Shown: piece by piece, positions 44,086-44,721 of the stretch | How the letters are laid out: every line of letters begins with the position of its first letter | How positions within the stretch are numbered: the first letter of the stretch is position 1 | Assembly (NCBI GenBank): GCA_013289015.1 | Contig: JABDAV010000017.1 | Coordinates: 1-44,721 of the forward strand | Source of the DNA: Bacteroidota bacterium | GTDB lineage: Bacteria > Bacteroidota > Bacteroidia > Chitinophagales > Chitinophagaceae | Reading direction: 5' to 3' | DNA length: 44,721 bases | Program-made: the position numbers and the translations under genes | The notes under the pieces: generated by a model | Told to the model about the DNA's origin: nothing | The model's input: only the letters and a program-made list of their open reading frames with translations | Database searches by the model: none

Positions 44086-44115
44086 TTGGTAAAAATATAA
44101 AAACCTTTATTTTTG
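44086..44115 (+). promoter_or_regulatory. Probable tRNA-Asn promoter
   Basis: TTG at 44086-44088 and TATTTTTG at 44108-44115 with a 19-base spacer match the Bacteroidota consensus (TTG, TAnnTTTG) exactly. The tRNA begins 24 bases after the -7 element. Confidence 0.65.
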
Positions 44116-44138
44116 CTGCCCCTGAATAAAAAGTTCAC

Positions 44139-44212
44139 TCCTCGATAGCTCAGTTGGTTAGAGCATCTGACTGTTAATCAGAGGGTCGCTGGTTCGAGTC
44201 CAGCTCGAGGAG
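44139..44212 (+). tRNA. tRNA-Asn (anticodon GUU)
   Basis: The cloverleaf can be drawn by eye. Acceptor stem TCCTCGA (44139-44145) pairs with TCGAGGA (44205-44211). D-arm with AGCTCAGTTGGTTAGAGC, anticodon stem CTGACT-GTT-AATCAG with GTT as anticodon, T-arm GCTGG-TTCGAGT-CCAGC and discriminator G at 44212. CCA is not encoded. Confidence 0.97.
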
Positions 44213-44223
44213 CTAATACAGGC

Positions 44224-44260
44224 AAGGATTTCAGCAGTTTCGTTGAAATCCTTTTTTATT
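44224..44260 (+). terminator. Intrinsic terminator after tRNA-Asn
   Basis: AAGGATTTCA (44224-44233) pairs with TGAAATCCTT (44244-44253) around a 10-base loop, and TTTTATT follows. It lies 11 bases after the tRNA. Confidence 0.85.
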
Positions 44261-44261
44261 C

Positions 44262-44283
44262 ATTTGCATACAATTTGCATACA
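44262..44283 (+). repeat. Tandem ATTTGCATACA x2 next to tRNA
   Basis: The 11-base unit ATTTGCATACA occurs twice without a gap right after the tRNA terminator. Paired short repeats next to a tRNA 3' end can be arm-binding sites of a tyrosine integrase, but no integrase is visible in the window. Confidence 0.5.
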
Positions 44284-44290
44284 AACCTTA

Positions 44291-44602
44291 TCATATCACC
44301 TGTTTACTTTTTTTATCGAAGCTGAAAATATCCACCACCTCAATGCTTTCCACATCACCTGCATTAAGGTAAACATCATAAGAATTATTTTTAGTTATTC
44401 TCTTATGATCCCGGTACACCTGCAAATCTTTGATTACATGCATATCAGCAGTGTTGTTTGGTGTCCATGCATCTTGGTAAGGTTGAAGGCCACCAATCAT
44501 ACCTATAAGGCCAAATAATGCATCCTGCTGCCTCTGTAGCTTTATCCTCAATACCTGATTATCTTCAAGGCCAATATAGTTCCTGAATAGTATGTTGCTC
44601 AT
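44291..44602 (-). CDS. Hypothetical protein next to tRNA-Asn
   Basis: 103 residues, no family recognised. It is hydrophilic, with no signal peptide or membrane helix. A helical N-terminal half (EDNQVLRIKLQRQQDALFGL) contains a Gly-rich turn (IGMIGG), and the C-terminal half (VIKDLQVYRDHKRITKNNSY, NAGDVESIEVVDIFSFDKKS) looks beta-rich. It is the first gene beyond the tRNA and has a companion partial minus-strand gene upstream, consistent with cargo of an integrated element. Confidence 0.6.
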   Translation of the reverse strand: MSNILFRNYIGLEDNQVLRIKLQRQQDALFGLIGMIGGLQPYQDAWTPNNTADMHVIKDLQVYRDHKRITKNNSYDVYLNAGDVESIEVVDIFSFDKKSKQVI

Positions 44603-44642
44603 AGGTTGTTTTATTTAAAGTCTGGAGTTACTGTAAAATTAA

Positions 44643-44721
44643 TTAATTACTGCATCCAGTATCTATACCAGCACCATTACATTTTTGATATTCTTGTTCG
44701 GCTGCATTACTTTCTGTTTCC
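44643..44721 (-). CDS. C-terminal end of a hypothetical protein (cut by window end)
   Basis: On the minus strand the last 25 codons of a longer frame read ETESNAAEQEYQKCNGAGID and then TGCSN before a stop at 44643. Two Cys residues and the Gly-rich NGAGID turn are visible. The rest lies beyond the window. It is upstream of the 103-residue hypothetical gene by 40 bases, so they may be co-transcribed. Confidence 0.4.
   Translation of the reverse strand, partial: ETESNAAEQEYQKCNGAGIDTGCSN

Overview
The window looks like a chromosomal segment of a Bacteroidota bacterium, most likely a Chitinophagaceae-type organism. This is inferred from many Sec-secreted outer-membrane barrels with 'QAQ' or 'FSQ' signal-peptide ends, a type IX secretion (T9SS) C-terminal sorting domain, split cobalamin-dependent methionine synthase genes, a DUF3078 protein, weak Shine-Dalgarno sequences and promoters of the Bacteroidota TTG-N19-TAnnTTTG kind. 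No taxonomic marker was searched, so family level is an inference.

Layout. 1-5209 (+): a tight operon of porin end, M14 carboxypeptidase, second porin, lamin-tail lipoprotein and isoaspartyl dipeptidase IadA, consistent with scavenging of peptide or isopeptide material. 5610-9230: three minus-strand membrane-protein genes (a multi-pass protein, a DUF4239 protein and a bestrophin-like protein). They are bracketed by two inverted copies of a MITE-like element that has about 21-bp terminal inverted repeats and apparent 3-bp target duplications. 9372-14271 (-): operon of DcaP-like porin, exported glutaminase, outer-membrane barrel and exported amidohydrolase. 14988-18908 (+): DUF481 protein, two more barrels and a SYLF protein ending at a good terminator. 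19027-21294 (+): two-gene ABC exporter (NatAB type). 21297-22327: gene-poor stretch full of repeats.

22328-29004: DUF3078 protein (-), then an unusual operon in which the two halves of MetH are separated by a DUF1016/YhcG-type PD-(D/E)xK nuclease gene, followed by RecX. The MetH N-half carries three in-frame palindromic insertions and the nuclease carries two copies of another in-frame palindrome. 29005-32926 (-): DUF1080 protein, aldo/keto reductase and Tat-exported Gfo/Idh/MocA oxidoreductase, with two remnants of small secreted-protein genes. 33195-35799 (+): heme A synthase and a delta-60-repeat T9SS cargo protein. 35941-40683 (+): two secreted amidohydrolase-superfamily proteins, with a frameshifted four-helix-bundle (S23-type) gene between them. 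40805-41786 (-): cupredoxin lipoprotein and META-domain protein. 42042-44212 (+): outer-membrane barrel, HflX GTPase and tRNA-Asn(GUU). The last 500 bases hold unknown minus-strand genes that may be the start of an island integrated at the tRNA.

No complete, clearly new multi-gene defence or biosynthetic system could be established. The best leads are the coding palindromes in metH and the nuclease gene, the nuclease gene inside the split metH operon, and the inverted element pair around the bestrophin-like trio.
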